A stretch of DNA of 64,000 nucleotides from an uncultured Pseudomonas sp. (GTDB lineage: Bacteria > Pseudomonadota > Gammaproteobacteria > Pseudomonadales > Pseudomonadaceae), in NCBI RefSeq assembly GCF_946885955.1, contig NZ_CAMPHI010000008.1, forward strand, positions 62,001-126,000, read 5' to 3'. The notes beneath the pieces are model-generated. The model made no database searches and was not told the DNA's origin. It saw nothing but the letters and a program-made list of their open reading frames with translations. A program made the position numbers and the translations under genes. Below are positions 1 to 8,568 of the stretch, piece by piece. Numbering within the stretch: the stretch's first letter is position 1; the number at the start of each line of letters is the position of its first letter.

Positions 1-2
1 CC

Positions 3-2243
3 CGCTACCTGTTTGTTCTGACCCTTTTGAGCCCCATGGCCCTGGCTGGCGAGGTGGCGCACGATCCCGCTGCCCTGATGCCACTCGAATTGCCGCCCAT
101 GCGGATTGAAGCTCAGGCCTTGGTCGCGCCTGCCGAACTACCCAGTGCCGAGCAGATTCGTGGCCTGATCCCGGCCACCTCGGACACCGCCAGCCTGTTG
201 CGCGGTGTGCCGGGCGTCAGCCTCAATGGTGCCGGCGGACTCTCCAGCCTGCCGGCGATTCGCGGTCTGGCCGATGATCGTCTGCGCATCAAGGTCGATG
301 GCATGGATCTGATCGCATCCTGCCCCAACCACATGAATCCGGCGCTGTCCTATATCGCACCGAGCAATCTGGGCAGGTTTCAGGTGCTGGCTGGTATCAC
401 GCCGGTCAGCGTCGGTGGCGACAGTATTGGCGGCACCCTCATTGCCGACAGCGCCGAGCCGGAGTTCGCCGAGCCTGGCATGGCTAGCCTAGATCAGGGC
501 GAAATCGGGGCATTCCTGCGCAGCAACAACGATGCTCGCGGCGGCAATTTCTCCGCCATGCATGCCAGCGATGTGTTTCATATCCGCTATGCCGGCAGTT
601 ACAGCAAGGCCGCCAACTACATGGCCGGTGGCACCTTCAAGGACAGCCGCGCCACCGGGCGCGCGGGAGAAGGCGCGGCGCTGGATGAAGTGGCTTCCAC
701 GGCCTATGAGCGTCGCGACGATGAACTGAGCATGGCCTACAAGCTGGGCGAGGATCTGCTCGAACTCCGGCTGGGTAAGCAGCAGGTGCCGCAGGAGCTG
801 TTCCCCAACCAGCGCATGGACATGACCGACAACAGCCAGCAACGCGTCAATCTGCGCCATCTCGCCCAGTTCAACTGGGGCAGCCTGGACACCCGGATTT
901 ACCACGAGAAGGTCGAGCATGAGATGGACTTCGGCCCGGACAAGCGCTTCTGGTACGGCATGCAGTCCAATCTGCCCGGGACCATCGATGGCCAGGCCTG
1001 CGGCCCGATCGGCAGCACCTGCGCCGCCGGCATGCCGATGGAAAGCCAGGGCAAGACTCTGGGCGCTACCCTCACGGCCGATATCGAATTGAGCGACAAC
1101 GACCTGCTGCGCGTGGGCGGCGAGTATCAGCGCTATCGCCTGGACGATTACTGGCTGGCTTCCGGTGGCAGCATGGGGCCCGGCACCTTCGACAACATCG
1201 AGGACGGCCAGCGTGATCGCATCGGCCTGTTCGGCGAATGGGAGCGGCAGCTCGACCCGGCCTGGCTGACCCTGGTCGGCCTGCGTTACGAGCATGTCGC
1301 CAGCGACGCCGCTGCCGTGAGTGGCTACGGTGGTGCCCAGGGCAACCAGATCGCCGAGGCGGCCGCGTTCAACGCCAGCGACCGCAGCCAGAACGACAAT
1401 AATTGGGACTTCACCGCGCTGGCCCGCTACAACCACGATGCCCGCCTGGATATCGAGTTTGGCCTGGCGCGCAAGGTTCGCTCGCCCAATTTGTATGAGC
1501 GTTACACCTGGTCGAGCTGGTCGATGGCCGCGACCATGAACAACTTTGCCGGGGACGGCAATGGCTACGTCGGCGATACCGAGCTCAAGCCGGAAGCCGC
1601 GCATATCGCCTCGGTGACCTTCGACTGGCACAGCAGGCGTCGCACCCATGAGCTCAAGATCACGCCGTTCTATACCCGCATCAACAACTACATCGACGCG
1701 GTTAAACACCCGGGCACGGCCTTCGCCGCCGATGCCTTCAATGTGCTGCAGTACGCCAATCAATCGGCGCGCATCTATGGTGTGGATATCGCCGGGCATA
1801 TGCCGCTGGCGCGCAACGACCTGGGCCAGTGGGGCCTGCAGGCCGTCGTCAATTACAGCAACGGCAGAAACCGCGACAGCGGCGACGAGCTGTACAACAT
1901 CATGCCGCTCAACGCCACGCTTACTCTGACCCAGCAACTGGGCGGCTGGAGCAACAGCTTGGAAATGCTCAGCGTGCAGGCGAAGAACGACGGTTCGGAT
2001 CTGCGCAATGAAATCCAGACCTCCGGCTACACCCTGTTCAACCTGCGCCTGAGTCACAGCTGGGACAAGCTGCGGGTCGATTTTGGTGTGGAGAACCTGG
2101 CCGACAAGTTCTATTACCTGCCCACCGGCGGCGCCTACACCGCTCAGGGCCGGACCATGTCGATGACCACGGGCCCGGCCTGGGGTATGGCTGTGCCAGG
2201 AATGGGGCGCTCGTTCTATACCGGCGTCAATCTGCGCTTCTAA
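3..2243 (+). CDS. oprC: TonB-dependent copper receptor, OprC/NosA type (5' partial)
   Basis: Outer-membrane 22-strand receptor for copper uptake, energised by TonB. The frame is open to the window edge, and its first residues (RYLFVLTLLSPMALAG) are the hydrophobic core and cleavage region of a signal peptide, so the start codon lies upstream. The plug domain follows, then a beta-barrel ending in an aromatic C-terminus (VNLRF). Two features point to copper rather than siderophore transport: a CPNHM motif (CxxxM) in the plug at about nt 321-335, and an HEM (HxM) motif in a barrel loop near nt 917. These match the CxxxM and HxM ligand pairs known for OprC. A PCu(A)C chaperone lies 2 kb downstream. 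Family assignment is firm; the substrate is inferred from the motifs. Confidence 0.9.
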   Translation, partial: RYLFVLTLLSPMALAGEVAHDPAALMPLELPPMRIEAQALVAPAELPSAEQIRGLIPATSDTASLLRGVPGVSLNGAGGLSSLPAIRGLADDRLRIKVDGMDLIASCPNHMNPALSYIAPSNLGRFQVLAGITPVSVGGDSIGGTLIADSAEPEFAEPGMASLDQGEIGAFLRSNNDARGGNFSAMHASDVFHIRYAGSYSKAANYMAGGTFKDSRATGRAGEGAALDEVASTAYERRDDELSMAYKLGEDLLELRLGKQQVPQELFPNQRMDMTDNSQQRVNLRHLAQFNWGSLDTRIYHEKVEHEMDFGPDKRFWYGMQSNLPGTIDGQACGPIGSTCAAGMPMESQGKTLGATLTADIELSDNDLLRVGGEYQRYRLDDYWLASGGSMGPGTFDNIEDGQRDRIGLFGEWERQLDPAWLTLVGLRYEHVASDAAAVSGYGGAQGNQIAEAAAFNASDRSQNDNNWDFTALARYNHDARLDIEFGLARKVRSPNLYERYTWSSWSMAATMNNFAGDGNGYVGDTELKPEAAHIASVTFDWHSRRRTHELKITPFYTRINNYIDAVKHPGTAFAADAFNVLQYANQSARIYGVDIAGHMPLARNDLGQWGLQAVVNYSNGRNRDSGDELYNIMPLNATLTLTQQLGGWSNSLEMLSVQAKNDGSDLRNEIQTSGYTLFNLRLSHSWDKLRVDFGVENLADKFYYLPTGGAYTAQGRTMSMTTGPAWGMAVPGMGRSFYTGVNLRF

Positions 2244-2303
2244 CAGGCGATTTTTGCCTTGTCTCGCCCGCGTAGGCTGTTTTTCAACAGCCTACTAACC
2301 AGA
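2244..2303. repeat. copy of a Pseudomonas intergenic repeat end
   Basis: The segment 2248-2292 resembles the right arm of the inverted-repeat element at 15860-15994. Both share the order gttttt/attttt, gccttgtct, gcc, cgcgtagg or cgcctacg, and ttttcaac(a/g)gcc. A small hairpin sits inside it (ggctgtt at 2275-2281 with aacagcc at 2286-2292). Confidence 0.5.
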
Positions 2304-2336
2304 TGGCTTGAAGCAGCGCTGCACTGCTTCAAGCCA
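2304..2336. terminator. strong hairpin between convergent genes
   Basis: A perfect 13-bp stem (2304-2316 with 2324-2336) closes a 7-nt loop between the receptor gene and the convergent EamA gene. There is no clear T tract, so it may act as a transcription barrier or mRNA 3'-end stabiliser rather than a classical intrinsic terminator. Confidence 0.55.
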
Positions 2337-2356
2337 GGGCCGGTGTTGCAGGCGGA

Positions 2357-3265
2357 TCAACGTGGCAGGCAGTCCTCGGCGCGGCTGCGGCCGGGCGGGG
2401 GCGAACTGGCGGTCCATTGCACCAGCAGGATGCTACCCAGCACCGTCAACAGGCCGATCAGGGCCACGCCGGTGATGCGTTCGTCGAGCAGCGCCCAGCC
2501 CATCAGCACGGCGATCACCGGGCTGAGCAAACTCAGCGACGACACCGCCACCGGTGACAGCCGGGCAATACCGCGAAACCACAGGGCATACGCCAGCAGC
2601 GCACCGAACAGCGACAGGTAAGCGTAGGCCAGCCCCTGGCTGAGGCTCAGCGCGGGCAAGGGTGGGTCGACCAGCAGCGCCAGGGGCAGCAGCATCAGGC
2701 CGCCCAGCAGCAACTGCCAGCCGGTAAAGGCCAGCAGCTTCAATCCTGTCTGCCAGCGCCGGCTCAGGTAGGTGCCCAGCGCCATGCAGGCCATGCCGAC
2801 AAAGGCTGCGGCAATACCCATCGCGTCCCAACTGGCGTCCGGCGACAGCAGCAGGGCGGCCATGCCGGCTATGCCCATTATGCTGGCGCCCATGGCCAGC
2901 TGCGCCGGTCGCTGTCCCTCCAGCGACCACAGCAGCCCCATCAGCAGCAACGGTTGGATTGCCCCCACCACCGCGGCCAAGCCGCCGGGCAGACGGTAGG
3001 CGGCGACGAACAACAGGGCCTGGAAACAACCAATGTTCAGCGCCGCCAATACCAGCAGACGACCCCAGTGGACGCGCGCCGGCAGTTGCCGGCAGAGCAG
3101 TACCAGCAGCAGGCCGGCCGGCAGCACCCGCAGGGTGGCGGCGATAAAAGGCCGGTCCGGCGGCAGCAGCTCTGTGGTGACTATGTAGGTGGAGCCCCAG
3201 ATCAGCGGCGCCAGGGCGGTGATCAGAATGTTTAACCAGGACGTGCGCAGCAGCGTGTTGTTCAT
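2357..3265 (-). CDS. EamA/DMT-family inner-membrane transporter
   Basis: About 302 residues forming ten predicted transmembrane helices in two EamA repeats, the architecture of drug/metabolite exporters (RhaT/YdcZ-like). I chose the ATG at 3265 (MNNTLLRTSW) because it leads straight into the first helix; an upstream in-frame extension to 3307 runs through the operator region. The gene is divergent from a MarR regulator, with only 81 bp between the two starts and a palindromic operator inside that gap. The likely arrangement is MarR-controlled efflux of a small molecule, possibly the inducing ligand. Substrate unknown. Confidence 0.85.
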   Translation of the reverse strand: MNNTLLRTSWLNILITALAPLIWGSTYIVTTELLPPDRPFIAATLRVLPAGLLLVLLCRQLPARVHWGRLLVLAALNIGCFQALLFVAAYRLPGGLAAVVGAIQPLLLMGLLWSLEGQRPAQLAMGASIMGIAGMAALLLSPDASWDAMGIAAAFVGMACMALGTYLSRRWQTGLKLLAFTGWQLLLGGLMLLPLALLVDPPLPALSLSQGLAYAYLSLFGALLAYALWFRGIARLSPVAVSSLSLLSPVIAVLMGWALLDERITGVALIGLLTVLGSILLVQWTASSPPPGRSRAEDCLPR

Positions 3266-3280
3266 GTAAATTGTCTCGCA

Positions 3281-3330
3281 TTCAAGATAAATCAAGCCTA
3301 GAGGCAATATATCTTGAATTCAAGATAAAT
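3281..3330. promoter_or_regulatory. MarR-type operator pair between EamA and marR genes
   Basis: A perfect 16-bp palindrome, ATCTTGAATTCAAGAT, lies at 3311-3326. Its right half plus flank (ttcaagataaat, 12 bp) is repeated exactly at 3281-3292, where the left half is degenerate (5 of 8 matches). This size and symmetry suit a MarR dimer, and the two sites would cover both divergent promoters. Inference from position; no binding data. Confidence 0.65.
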
Positions 3331-3346
3331 ATTCGAGGAGTAACCG

Positions 3347-3859
3347 ATGTCCCAGTCACGCCCCCGCGACGCCGTCGATAGCATCCTGCAGCAGTGGGCC
3401 AGGGAGCGCCCGGACCTTGATGCCAGCCCCATGGCGGTCATCGGTCGGCTGGGACGCTGTGCCGCATTGCTGCGGCGCGAGCTGGAACAGGTGTTCGCCA
3501 CTTTCGGCTTGAGCTCGTGGGAGTTCGATGTCTTGGCGACCTTGCGGCGCTCGGGGGCGCCATACCGCCTGGCGCCGACCGCGCTGTTTTCGGCGCTGAT
3601 GATCACCTCCGGCACCATGACCCGTCAGTTGCAGCAACTGGAGGCGGCCGGCTGGGTCAGTCGCACGCCCAACCCCAGTGACGCCCGCAGCATGCTGGTG
3701 CAGTTGACCGAGCCGGGTCTCGAGCTGATCGAGCGCGCTGTGACGGCGCACGTCGAAAACGAGGCGCGCATCCTTGAACCCCTGCCGGCCGCGACCCTGG
3801 CGCAACTGGAAGAGGGGTTGGTGGCACTGTTGGCTAGATTGGAACCGGAGTCCGAGTGA
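3347..3859 (+). CDS. MarR-family transcriptional regulator
   Basis: A 170-residue winged-helix regulator. The family signature is visible in the recognition-helix region (ALFSALMITSGTMTRQLQQLE) followed by the wing (WVSRTPNPSDARSMLVQLT), where the conserved D-x-R-S of the MarR wing is present. Long N- and C-terminal helices would form the dimer interface. The start has a good ribosome site (gaggag) 8-10 nt upstream. Probably represses itself and the divergent EamA exporter gene through the palindrome at 3311-3326. The ligand is unknown. Confidence 0.92.
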   Translation: MSQSRPRDAVDSILQQWARERPDLDASPMAVIGRLGRCAALLRRELEQVFATFGLSSWEFDVLATLRRSGAPYRLAPTALFSALMITSGTMTRQLQQLEAAGWVSRTPNPSDARSMLVQLTEPGLELIERAVTAHVENEARILEPLPAATLAQLEEGLVALLARLEPESE

Positions 3860-3949
3860 CTCGCTGCGCGGCCATGCAGTCTGTCATTTAAGTGCCGGAT
3901 GCGGCATTGAGTCCCCCTAAACAACATGGCCAAAACAAGAGAACGCGAG

Positions 3950-4291
3950 ATGATCGGCGAACTGAAAATCGAAGACATCCAACTGGGCGACGGCAAGGAA
4001 GTGGTCAAAGGTGCCCTGATCACCACCCAATACAACGGCTACCTGGAAGACGGCTGCAAATTCGACTCCTCCTATGATCGCGGCAAGCCGTTCCAGTGCG
4101 TGATCGGCACCGGACGGGTGATCAAGGGCTGGGACCTGGGCATGATGGGCATGCGCGTCGGCGGTAAACGCAAACTCTACGTGCCCGCCCACCTGGGATA
4201 TGGCAATAGCGAATTCGGCGCCTACATCAAGCCCAACTCCAACCTGATCTTCGAGGTGGAACTGCTCGAAGTGCTGACCCGCGACGATTGA
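3950..4291 (+). CDS. FKBP-type peptidyl-prolyl cis-trans isomerase
   Basis: A 113-residue single-domain FKBP with no signal peptide, so probably cytoplasmic. It catalyses proline cis-trans isomerisation during folding. Typical FKBP stretches are visible: FDSSYDRGKPFQCVIGTGRVI, IKGWDLGMMGMRVGGKR and the C-terminal strand FEVELLEV. An in-frame ATG at 3926 would add eight residues (MAKTREREM). I prefer the ATG at 3950 because it gives the usual family length, but neither start has a decisive ribosome site. Confidence 0.9.
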   Translation: MIGELKIEDIQLGDGKEVVKGALITTQYNGYLEDGCKFDSSYDRGKPFQCVIGTGRVIKGWDLGMMGMRVGGKRKLYVPAHLGYGNSEFGAYIKPNSNLIFEVELLEVLTRDD

Positions 4292-4328
4292 CCGATTGGC
4301 TGAACCCGCGGCCGCGCGTGTGGTTCGA

Positions 4329-4367
4329 ATCGGTAAGCATGCCGCATGCGTGCATTGGCTTACCGAT
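4329..4367 (+). promoter_or_regulatory. long-armed stem-loop in the leader of the copper chaperone gene
   Basis: A perfect 10-bp inverted repeat (atcggtaagc at 4329-4338 with gcttaccgat at 4358-4367) ends 3 nt before the ribosome site (ggaga, 4371-4375) of the PCu(A)C gene. The loop contains a further atgc/gcat pairing. It could be a dimeric-regulator operator or a translational hairpin; it has no T tract to suggest a terminator. Confidence 0.45.
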
Positions 4368-4381
4368 ATGGAGACAACCTC

Positions 4382-4870
4382 ATGTTTCGCCCTGGTGTGT
4401 TCAGCTTGTGCCTGATGCTGCTGGTTGCGCAGGTGTCACCGATCCAGGCGGCTGCCGGCCAGGCGGGTAGCGACGAACGCCAGGACAATGGGCTTTCCGC
4501 CCGCGCCGCCTGGGCGTTTCCGGCGACGGCCGATTCGCCCGTCAGCATGGTCTTTCTGGTGCTCAATAACCGTGGCGACAGGGTGCGGGTGCTGCAGTCG
4601 GCAACGTCGCCTGTCGCCGAGCGCATCGTACTGCACGCCGCGGTGGCCGATTTGAGCGAGGACACCATGCGCACCATCGAGGACATTTCCATCGACCCGG
4701 AAAGCGAGCGGATCCTTGCCCCTGGTGGCCCGCACCTGATGCTGTTCGACCTTCGACGGGCGCTTGAGGTCGGTCAGCACTTCCCCCTGACCCTGAAGTT
4801 TCGCGACGGCGAGTCGATCACCCTGGACGTTACCGTCGCCACCCAGGCCCCCGAGCATTTCCGCCACTAG
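4382..4870 (+). CDS. PCu(A)C periplasmic copper chaperone
   Basis: A 162-residue secreted protein with a signal peptide (hydrophobic residues 5-24, cleavage near AAAG). The diagnostic copper motif is exact: H85, ten residues, M96, 21 residues, H118-x-M120, the H-x10-M-x21-H-x-M pattern of PCu(A)C proteins that deliver Cu(I) to cytochrome oxidase CuA/CuB sites. The ATG at 4382 is preceded by ggaga and begins the signal sequence; the in-frame ATG at 4346 lies inside the leader hairpin. No SCO1/SenC partner is adjacent. Confidence 0.88.
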   Translation: MFRPGVFSLCLMLLVAQVSPIQAAAGQAGSDERQDNGLSARAAWAFPATADSPVSMVFLVLNNRGDRVRVLQSATSPVAERIVLHAAVADLSEDTMRTIEDISIDPESERILAPGGPHLMLFDLRRALEVGQHFPLTLKFRDGESITLDVTVATQAPEHFRH

Positions 4871-4880
4871 CAGCTAGCGA

Positions 4881-6377
4881 TCAATCGTTTCGCCCGGCAT
4901 CCGTCGGGCCCAGGCGCCGGGGCAGTTGCACGCAGACTTCCAGGCCGCCCAGCGGCGAGGCGTTGAGGCTGATCTCGCCACGGTGCAGCTGCACCACGCG
5001 CAGCACGATGGACAGGCCGAGGCCGGCGCCTTGGCCGCTTTCCAGGCGGTAGAAGCGCTCGAAGAGTTTTTCCCGCAGGCTCTCGTCGACGCCGGGGCCG
5101 CTGTCCTGCACGCGCACTATCATCCGGTCGTCTTGCACCTGCAGACGCACCTGGATGCGCCCGCCGACGGGGGTGTACTGCACCGCGTTGCTGATCAAGT
5201 TTTGCAGCAGGGTGCCGAGGCTCGGCGCGTCGGCGATCAGGCGGTAATCGCCCGTTTCGTCGGCCTCGAGGCTGAGCTCCTGTTGGCGGTCGAGTGCGAG
5301 GGGAATCAGCTCGGCGAGCTCGTTGCGGAAAAAGCCCAGCAGGTCGAGTTCGACCATCGTCAGCTGCACGCCATTGGGATCGAGGCGCGCCAGGGTCAGC
5401 AGCTGGCCGACCACCCGGGTGGCGCGGTTTACCCCCACGCCAAGTTGGCGCAGGGCCTCCTCGCGGTCGAGCGGGTCCTCGGCATCCAGGGCGTTTTGCG
5501 CGTGGATGCGCAGCACCGCCAGCGGTGTGCGCAGTTCGTGTGCGGCGTCGGCGATAAAGCGCTTTTCCTGATCGAGCAGTTGGTTGACCTGCATCAGCAG
5601 GCGGTTCAGGGCCGCGCCCATCGGCTCCAGCTCGGCGGGTAGCGGCGACAGCAGCAAGGGCGCCAGGTTGTCCGGCGCACGGGCTTTGATCAGTTCGGCC
5701 ATGCGCTGCAACGGACGCAGGCCCCAACCGACGGCCAGCCACACCAGCAAGGCCAGCGCAGGCAAGCCGACCAGATCGGGCAACAGGCTGCGCCGGGCGA
5801 TATTGCCGACCAGCTCGCCGCGCACGTCTTCGCGTTCGCCGACCAGAATCCAGTGGTTGTCCGCGCGGTCGCGCAGCATGAACACCCGCCATTGATAGTC
5901 CGCGAGCGCCACGCGGCGGTAGCCGAGCAGCCGTTCGGCGATGGCCGACAGCGGTTGCGCCACGGCGGGCTGCGCGGTGGGTTCGGCGCCCTGGGCGCGG
6001 TTGAAGTCCTCGATCATCTGCTGCAGCAGGCCGGCCGGGGCGCTGGCCGATTGCAGCAGAATGTGGCCGCTTTCGTCGAGCACCTGAAACGCCAGCTTGC
6101 CCTCGTACGGGTGGCCCTCGACCAGGCTGTCGTCATCCTGCGCCTGGCGCGCCTGCAACGCCTGGTTGAGCGCATCCTGCAGAGCCTGGCGGTCGCTTGG
6201 CGGCATGTTGCGGCCGACCATGCCTTCGAGCAGGCGTGCGGTTTGTGCCAGTTGGGCATCGAAGAGTTCTTCGATCTCGTGCTGGGCGTCGCGGTAGCTG
6301 TTGTAGGAAATCAGGGTCATCGACAGGCTGAGCAAACCGAGGACCAGAAGCAGTGTGCGGGCACGGATCGACAGCAT
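4881..6377 (-). CDS. sensor histidine kinase, QseC/PmrB-like
   Basis: A 498-residue inner-membrane kinase: TM1 at about residues 8-24, a periplasmic sensor region to about 198, TM2 at about 199-219, a HAMP-like linker, the H-box (AAHELRTPLA, phospho-acceptor His280), N-box (NLISNAVQYTP), and G-boxes (DSGPGV, GAGLGLSIV). Its start overlaps the stop of the response-regulator gene by one base (ATGA at 6377), showing translational coupling. It is the last gene of the minus-strand block that starts at 11367. The ligand is unknown; the neighbourhood suggests a product or precursor of that operon. Confidence 0.9.
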   Translation of the reverse strand: MLSIRARTLLLVLGLLSLSMTLISYNSYRDAQHEIEELFDAQLAQTARLLEGMVGRNMPPSDRQALQDALNQALQARQAQDDDSLVEGHPYEGKLAFQVLDESGHILLQSASAPAGLLQQMIEDFNRAQGAEPTAQPAVAQPLSAIAERLLGYRRVALADYQWRVFMLRDRADNHWILVGEREDVRGELVGNIARRSLLPDLVGLPALALLVWLAVGWGLRPLQRMAELIKARAPDNLAPLLLSPLPAELEPMGAALNRLLMQVNQLLDQEKRFIADAAHELRTPLAVLRIHAQNALDAEDPLDREEALRQLGVGVNRATRVVGQLLTLARLDPNGVQLTMVELDLLGFFRNELAELIPLALDRQQELSLEADETGDYRLIADAPSLGTLLQNLISNAVQYTPVGGRIQVRLQVQDDRMIVRVQDSGPGVDESLREKLFERFYRLESGQGAGLGLSIVLRVVQLHRGEISLNASPLGGLEVCVQLPRRLGPTDAGRND

Positions 6378-7036
6378 CAGACCTTATCCACCAGGTAGCC
6401 GACGCCGCGCACGGTGCGGATCAGTTCGGGAAAGAATTTCTTGCGCAGGTGGTGCACGTGCACCTCCAGCGCGTTGCTTTCCAGCTCCTCGTCCCAGCCG
6501 TACAGCGCTTGCTGCAGCTTGTCGCGGGTCATCACCCGGCCGGGCTGGGCGATCAGCTCGTGGAGCAGGAGAAACTCCTTGCGTGGCAGGTTGAGCAATT
6601 GGCCCTGGAAGGTCACGGCCTGGCTCACCGGATCAAGGCTGATACCGCGGTATTCGAGGGCCGGTTGCGGGCGATTGAAACTGCGTCGCAGCAGGGCGCG
6701 CAGGCGCGCCTTGAGTTCGGCGACATCGAACGGTTTGACCAGGTAGTCGTCGGCGCCGGCATCCAGTCCGGCGATCCGGTCGGCGGTGGCGTCACGCGCG
6801 GTGAGCACCAGCACCGGCACCGGATTGGCCGCGCCGCGCAGCTGTTTGAGCACCTGCAGGCCATCCATGCGCGGCAGGCCGAGGTCGAGAATTGCCAGCT
6901 CGAAGCTCTCGTGGGTCAGGGCGTGCAGCGCGCTGTGGCCGTCCTGGACCCAATCGACGGTATAACCCTCGGGTTTCAGCGCGGTGCGAATCCCCTCGCC
7001 AAGGGCCTTGTCGTCTTCGACCAGCAAAATGCGCAT
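6377..7036 (-). CDS. OmpR-family response regulator, QseB/PmrA-like
   Basis: A 219-residue regulator: receiver domain with acidic pocket (E7, D8, D9), phospho-acceptor Asp51 (LAILDLGLP), Thr79 and Lys101 (LVKPFD), then a C-terminal winged helix ending in RTVRGVGYLVDKV, typical of OmpR/PhoB proteins. It lies 42 bp after the TPR gene and is coupled to its kinase by an ATGA overlap. A CTTAA-type box (11415-11431) upstream of the first gene of this block has the spacing of PmrA/QseB sites, so it probably controls the whole block. Confidence 0.92.
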   Translation of the reverse strand: MRILLVEDDKALGEGIRTALKPEGYTVDWVQDGHSALHALTHESFELAILDLGLPRMDGLQVLKQLRGAANPVPVLVLTARDATADRIAGLDAGADDYLVKPFDVAELKARLRALLRRSFNRPQPALEYRGISLDPVSQAVTFQGQLLNLPRKEFLLLHELIAQPGRVMTRDKLQQALYGWDEELESNALEVHVHHLRKKFFPELIRTVRGVGYLVDKV

Positions 7037-7078
7037 GCGCGATCCTCGATTTTTCGTATCTAGCCTGATAGCGCCAGA

Positions 7079-7735
7079 TTAGCCCAGCTTCGCCTCGACC
7101 TGCTTCAGCAACTTGGTGATTTCCTCGCGGCGACCCTGGTCGGCCGAGGCCCGATTCGGCCGCGGCGGTGCTTGCAGGGCCTTGTTCAAGGCCTGTTTGG
7201 CTTCTTCGTAACGCTTGGCGCGGTAGAGGAAATCGCCATAGAAATAGTTCGGGTCGATACCGTCCGGGTTGATCGCCAGGGCTTGCTTGAGCAGGGCTTC
7301 GGCCTTGTCGTCGTCGCCAAAACCGATGGGCCAGCCGGGCACTTGGTAATAGAGGCTGCCCAGGCTGGTGTAGGCCGAGCCGGAAAGGGCGCGGGGATCT
7401 TCTTCGAGTGCTTGCTCCAGGCTGGCTTTGGCCTCCTTGACCAGGCCCAGGGCGCCGAGGCCGCCTTTGGCGCCAGCATAGGTGCTGAGGATGATGCCGC
7501 GCCAGATCAGCAGTTCTGGCGCCTTGGGCTCGGCGGCGAGGGCTTGTTTGGCCTGTTCGCTGAGCTTGGCGAAAGCCGCTTCGCGCTGTGCTTCGGGCAG
7601 TTGATAGTTGATTTCCGCCCAGCGCGTTTGCAGGGCTTGCAGGTTTTCCTGGCCCTGCTCGCTAAGGGCGAAGGCGGGCAGGCTGGCGAGGCAGAGCAGG
7701 GTGCAGCAGGTGCGGCGTAGGAAGGTCATGGGCAT
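7079..7735 (-). CDS. secreted TPR-repeat protein
   Basis: A 218-residue protein with a signal peptide (residues 1-24, cleavage near AFALS) followed by helical repeats of TPR character (KASLEQALEEDPRAL; KAEALLKQALAINPDG; EAKQALNKALQAPP). TPR proteins act as scaffolds, here in the periplasm. It lies 11 bp downstream of the SDR gene in the same direction and is clearly part of the operon. The role is unknown; it could hold an enzyme complex or signal to the adjacent kinase. Confidence 0.75.
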   Translation of the reverse strand: MPMTFLRRTCCTLLCLASLPAFALSEQGQENLQALQTRWAEINYQLPEAQREAAFAKLSEQAKQALAAEPKAPELLIWRGIILSTYAGAKGGLGALGLVKEAKASLEQALEEDPRALSGSAYTSLGSLYYQVPGWPIGFGDDDKAEALLKQALAINPDGIDPNYFYGDFLYRAKRYEEAKQALNKALQAPPRPNRASADQGRREEITKLLKQVEAKLG

Positions 7736-7746
7736 GGTCGTGGTCC

Positions 7747-8538
7747 TTAGGATTTGGAGCGGGCGAAGCGCTGGATGATCGGCAGTTGCTTGCGCAGGGC
7801 CTGATCGACCACGCGCGGCAGCAGGCTGTTGAGGCGCACGAAGAATTTTTCCGGCCAGCCGAGGTAGTGTTCGTCGTCTTCACGGCGAATCGCGTGCAGC
7901 AGCTGTTGTGCGACTTCCTGCGGTTCGTCCATGGCCTGGTGCAATTCATCGTTCATCGCCACCACATTGTCGGCGTTCATACTGGTGCGCGTGGCGCGAG
8001 GGGCGAAATACAGCACTTTCACCCTGGTGTCGGCGAGCTCCCGGCGCAGCGCTTCGGAGAAACCGCGCAAGGCGAACTTGCTCGCGCAGTAGGCACTGAA
8101 ACCCGGATAGCCGATGGAGCCGAACGTCGAGCCGAGGTTGACCACCAATGCCTGGCCCTGCTGGCGCAGTACCGGCAGCAGACGGTGGGTCAATTGCAGG
8201 GTGGCGGTTACGTTGAGGCCGATCAGTTCGGCGATGGCCTGCTCGTCGTGCTGTTCCAGCAGGCTGAAGCGATTGATGCCGGCCGCGTTGATCAGGGTGT
8301 TCAACCCGCCGAAGCGTTTCGCCGCCGCCACCACCGCTTCGCGGCCAGTGCTGGTGCAGATATCCGCCTGCACCACCACGACCTTGCCCGGATAGCGCTG
8401 CTCCAGCGTGCGCAAGGCGTCCAGTTGACGCCCGACCAGCAGCAGGTGCGCGCCTTCGGCAGCCATTTCGGCGACCAACGCCAGGCCGATGCCACCGCTG
8501 GCCCCGGTAATCAGGGCACGACATTCATTGAGTTTCAT
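7747..8538 (-). CDS. short-chain dehydrogenase/reductase
   Basis: A 263-residue classical SDR. The NAD(P)-binding TGASGGIG motif is at residues 11-18, NAAG follows the central strand, and the catalytic Ser-Tyr-Lys set is visible (GSTFG, YCASK). SDRs reduce ketones or oxidise alcohols; here the substrate is presumably made by the upstream operon enzymes. The C-terminus carries a basic, hydrophobic extension (WPEKFFVRLNSLLPRVV) that may contact membrane or lipid. The gene lies 30 bp after the diiron-protein gene. Confidence 0.88.
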   Translation of the reverse strand: MKLNECRALITGASGGIGLALVAEMAAEGAHLLLVGRQLDALRTLEQRYPGKVVVVQADICTSTGREAVVAAAKRFGGLNTLINAAGINRFSLLEQHDEQAIAELIGLNVTATLQLTHRLLPVLRQQGQALVVNLGSTFGSIGYPGFSAYCASKFALRGFSEALRRELADTRVKVLYFAPRATRTSMNADNVVAMNDELHQAMDEPQEVAQQLLHAIRREDDEHYLGWPEKFFVRLNSLLPRVVDQALRKQLPIIQRFARSKS

Positions 8539-8568
8539 GGGGTTTCCTCTTGGCCCGGAGGCGGTTAC

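Noticed and set aside
489..2057. Long minus-strand open frame inside the copper receptor gene
   Set aside because: Antisense frame with low-complexity Val/Ala/Gly composition and no ribosome site; the plus strand encodes a clear TonB receptor.
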